Origin: Lachnospiraceae bacterium
GTDB lineage: Bacteria; Bacillota; Clostridia; Lachnospirales; Lachnospiraceae
Reading direction: 5' to 3'
Length of the DNA stretch: 64,000 nt
Assembly: GCA_017470935.1 (NCBI GenBank)
Contig: JAFUXG010000046.1
Location: forward strand, 112,297 to 176,296
The number at the start of each line of letters is the position of its first letter. Positions within the stretch are counted from its first letter, which is position 1. Below the pieces are notes generated by a model, which searched no databases, was not told where the DNA came from, and saw only the letters and a list, made by a program, of their open reading frames with translations. Of the stretch, positions 62,853-64,000 are shown piece by piece. The position numbers and the translations under genes are program-made.

Positions 62853-63161
62853 ATTAACGTTCACCCCAATCTTTCATATGTCTGCGTTAATTATATTAAT
62901 CTGTCAGTAACATATAAATACTGAATCAGATATTCATCAATATTATATCATGTCGCCTGTCGGCTCCATGTGGACATTCGCAAAATATCCGATTTTGCAC
63001 ACAAGTGTGCAAATCGGCTGCTTTGCTCATTTTATCATACATTCAAAAAATATAATTCACGCACAGACATAGTTATTATAGCACATTAATATCAATTTGC
63101 AAATGCTTGTTTACAACATTATTCAGCATTTTTGTATATATTTTTTAACTGTTGAGAAGCA
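62853..63161. other. Gap with a long hairpin element
   Basis: No ORF with a ribosome site. It holds a stem of 13-14 bp at 62989-63017 (see separate entry) within a stretch that is GC-richer than the AT-rich surroundings. Confidence 0.5.
62989..63017. repeat. Extragenic hairpin, possible repeat element
   Basis: CCGATTTTGCACAC pairs with GTGTGCAAATCGG around a 2-nt centre, with one bulged T. There is no T-run on either side, so it is not a standard terminator. It may be a REP-like element; no other copy was seen in this window. Confidence 0.5.
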
Positions 63162-63803
63162 TTATTGAGGCTTGCTCCGGATAGTAACTATATTATTTAA
63201 ATAAGAATACGGATTAACCGCCTGCTCATTTCCATCTGCCATACCTACATATATTCCAAGGTGTAAATGAACAGGAAACCTTCCAGATGTTCCCTCCTGT
63301 CCCTCTCCGGTATCACCCATAAAGCCTATAAGCTGCCCAGCCTTAATCTCATCTCCTGCATCAATACCTGCTGCATAGGAATCTAAATGTGCATAGTAAT
63401 AGTATATACCATTATCCGATGTGATCCCTATTCTATAGCCACCAAGATAAAGCCATCCTAAGTTAGTCACAATTCCGTCTGTTGTACTGATCACCGGGAT
63501 TCTGCCGGGCTCGTTTTGCACATCCATGATATCACATCCCTCATGACCACCATTATCCCTATAGGCACCAAAGGAATCCTCGTAGGTCACCTCACCCTGA
63601 AACTCAATTGGTATGGGAAAATATTTCATATCTTCGTATATCTTGCTTTGTATTTTTATGTTATTATTAATTGATTCGGAATGCTTATGGGATATGTCAC
63701 TGACTATAATCTGCAAGACATACAAAATGACAGCTTCAATAATGAGTATTATGCAGATCAATGCTAATTTCTTAAAATACTCTTTTATACCAAAAGCTGT
63801 CAT
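63162..63803 (-). CDS. Membrane-anchored M23 peptidase
   Basis: 213 residues. One N-terminal helix (LALICIILIIEAVILYVLQIIV) and an M23/LytM domain: GGHEGCDIM (His, Asp zinc ligands), YYYYAHLDSYAAGIDAGDEIKAGQLIGFMGDTG and PVHLHLGIYV (second His motif). It probably cuts or binds cell-wall peptides; similar proteins serve in sporulation. The ribosome site is weak. Confidence 0.93.
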   Translation of the reverse strand: MTAFGIKEYFKKLALICIILIIEAVILYVLQIIVSDISHKHSESINNNIKIQSKIYEDMKYFPIPIEFQGEVTYEDSFGAYRDNGGHEGCDIMDVQNEPGRIPVISTTDGIVTNLGWLYLGGYRIGITSDNGIYYYYAHLDSYAAGIDAGDEIKAGQLIGFMGDTGEGQEGTSGRFPVHLHLGIYVGMADGNEQAVNPYSYLNNIVTIRSKPQ

Positions 63804-63888
63804 GTGTTATCCGCTCAATCTATTATACTTATTTAATATATTATCACAAATAAAATTATATTACTGTTTAGTTAACTTTTGTTTTTGT

Positions 63889-64000
63889 ATGGCGGACGCA
63901 GGTAAGCTGGCAGCATGGTGCGTTTTGTATGACTTTCTGTACGGTGATAAGAGTTTCTAAGTATCCCGTTAAAGCTTTGATGACGTACGCGGCAAGGTGC
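63889..64000 (+). other. GC-rich edge segment of unknown nature
   Basis: The last about 110 nt are clearly GC-richer than the neighbours. A short plus frame (ADAGKLAAWCVLYDFLYGDKSF, stop at 63960) has no ribosome site. It may be the start of a repeat, structural RNA or gene running off the window. Confidence 0.3.

Overview
The window is about 37-40% GC by eye and reads as a chromosomal segment of a low-GC Clostridia, most probably a Lachnospiraceae gut anaerobe (genus not resolved). The signs are strong AGGAGG-type ribosome sites, the sporulation pair yqfC/yqfD next to phoH-ybeY, a short HisG with HisZ, and a CptIN-type type III toxin-antitoxin locus. Almost every gene is on the minus strand. 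The one convincing plus-strand gene is a small protein at 28780-28956. No rRNA, tRNA, CRISPR array, integrase or transposase was seen.

Region by region (minus-strand transcription runs from high to low coordinates). 1-9 kb: a MATE exporter, small membrane proteins, a DUF2225 protein, a LytTR response regulator, a papain/C39-like protein and HflX. 8.8-16.9 kb: a UDP-glycosyltransferase behind a strong promoter with two overlapping micro-ORFs, then a Bce-type antimicrobial-peptide module (response regulator, intramembrane-sensing kinase, ABC ATPase, ABC permease). This module is split by an AAA-DUF4143 ATPase that has its own promoter, two copies of a palindrome and its own terminator. 17-27 kb is an accessory stretch: a DinJ/YafQ pair enclosed by a duplicated 3' end of the neighbouring VWA gene; the VWA gene; an unknown gene; a complete type III system (promoter, two 45-nt repeats, terminator, toxin); an anchored unknown protein; a nuclease-helicase; a MoxR ATPase; and an AAA/PD-(D/E)XK protein.

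27-43 kb is mostly housekeeping: proA, a DUF896::5-formyl-THF cyclo-ligase fusion, two flavoproteins, cdd, a DUF3048 lipoprotein, ybeY-phoH-yqfD-yqfC, rpsU and alaS. 43-57 kb holds a dispersed histidine set (hisZ, hisG, hisD, hisB and a degenerate HisF::HisI::HisE). It is interleaved with a secreted Ig-like/toxin-like protein, crcB, a diguanylate cyclase, a CPBP protease, BrnT/BrnA and a broken zeta-like toxin with its antitoxin, then trpS. 57-64 kb has an acetyltransferase, recU, an RluD-type pseudouridine synthase, a short-chain dehydrogenase, an RsmB/NOP-type methyltransferase, a small alarmone synthetase and an M23 peptidase.

Three genome-level themes stand out. First, Asn/Asp-rich low-complexity segments are inserted in at least six otherwise conserved proteins. 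Second, toxin-antitoxin modules of four types lie within 28 kb. Third, leader elements recur: a shared -10 block followed by an inverted repeat at three loci, and a palindrome pair around the AAA-DUF4143 promoter. The most clear-cut system is CptIN. The least explained observations are the duplicated VWA end around the TA cassette, the insertions, and the KTMRLE micro-ORFs.
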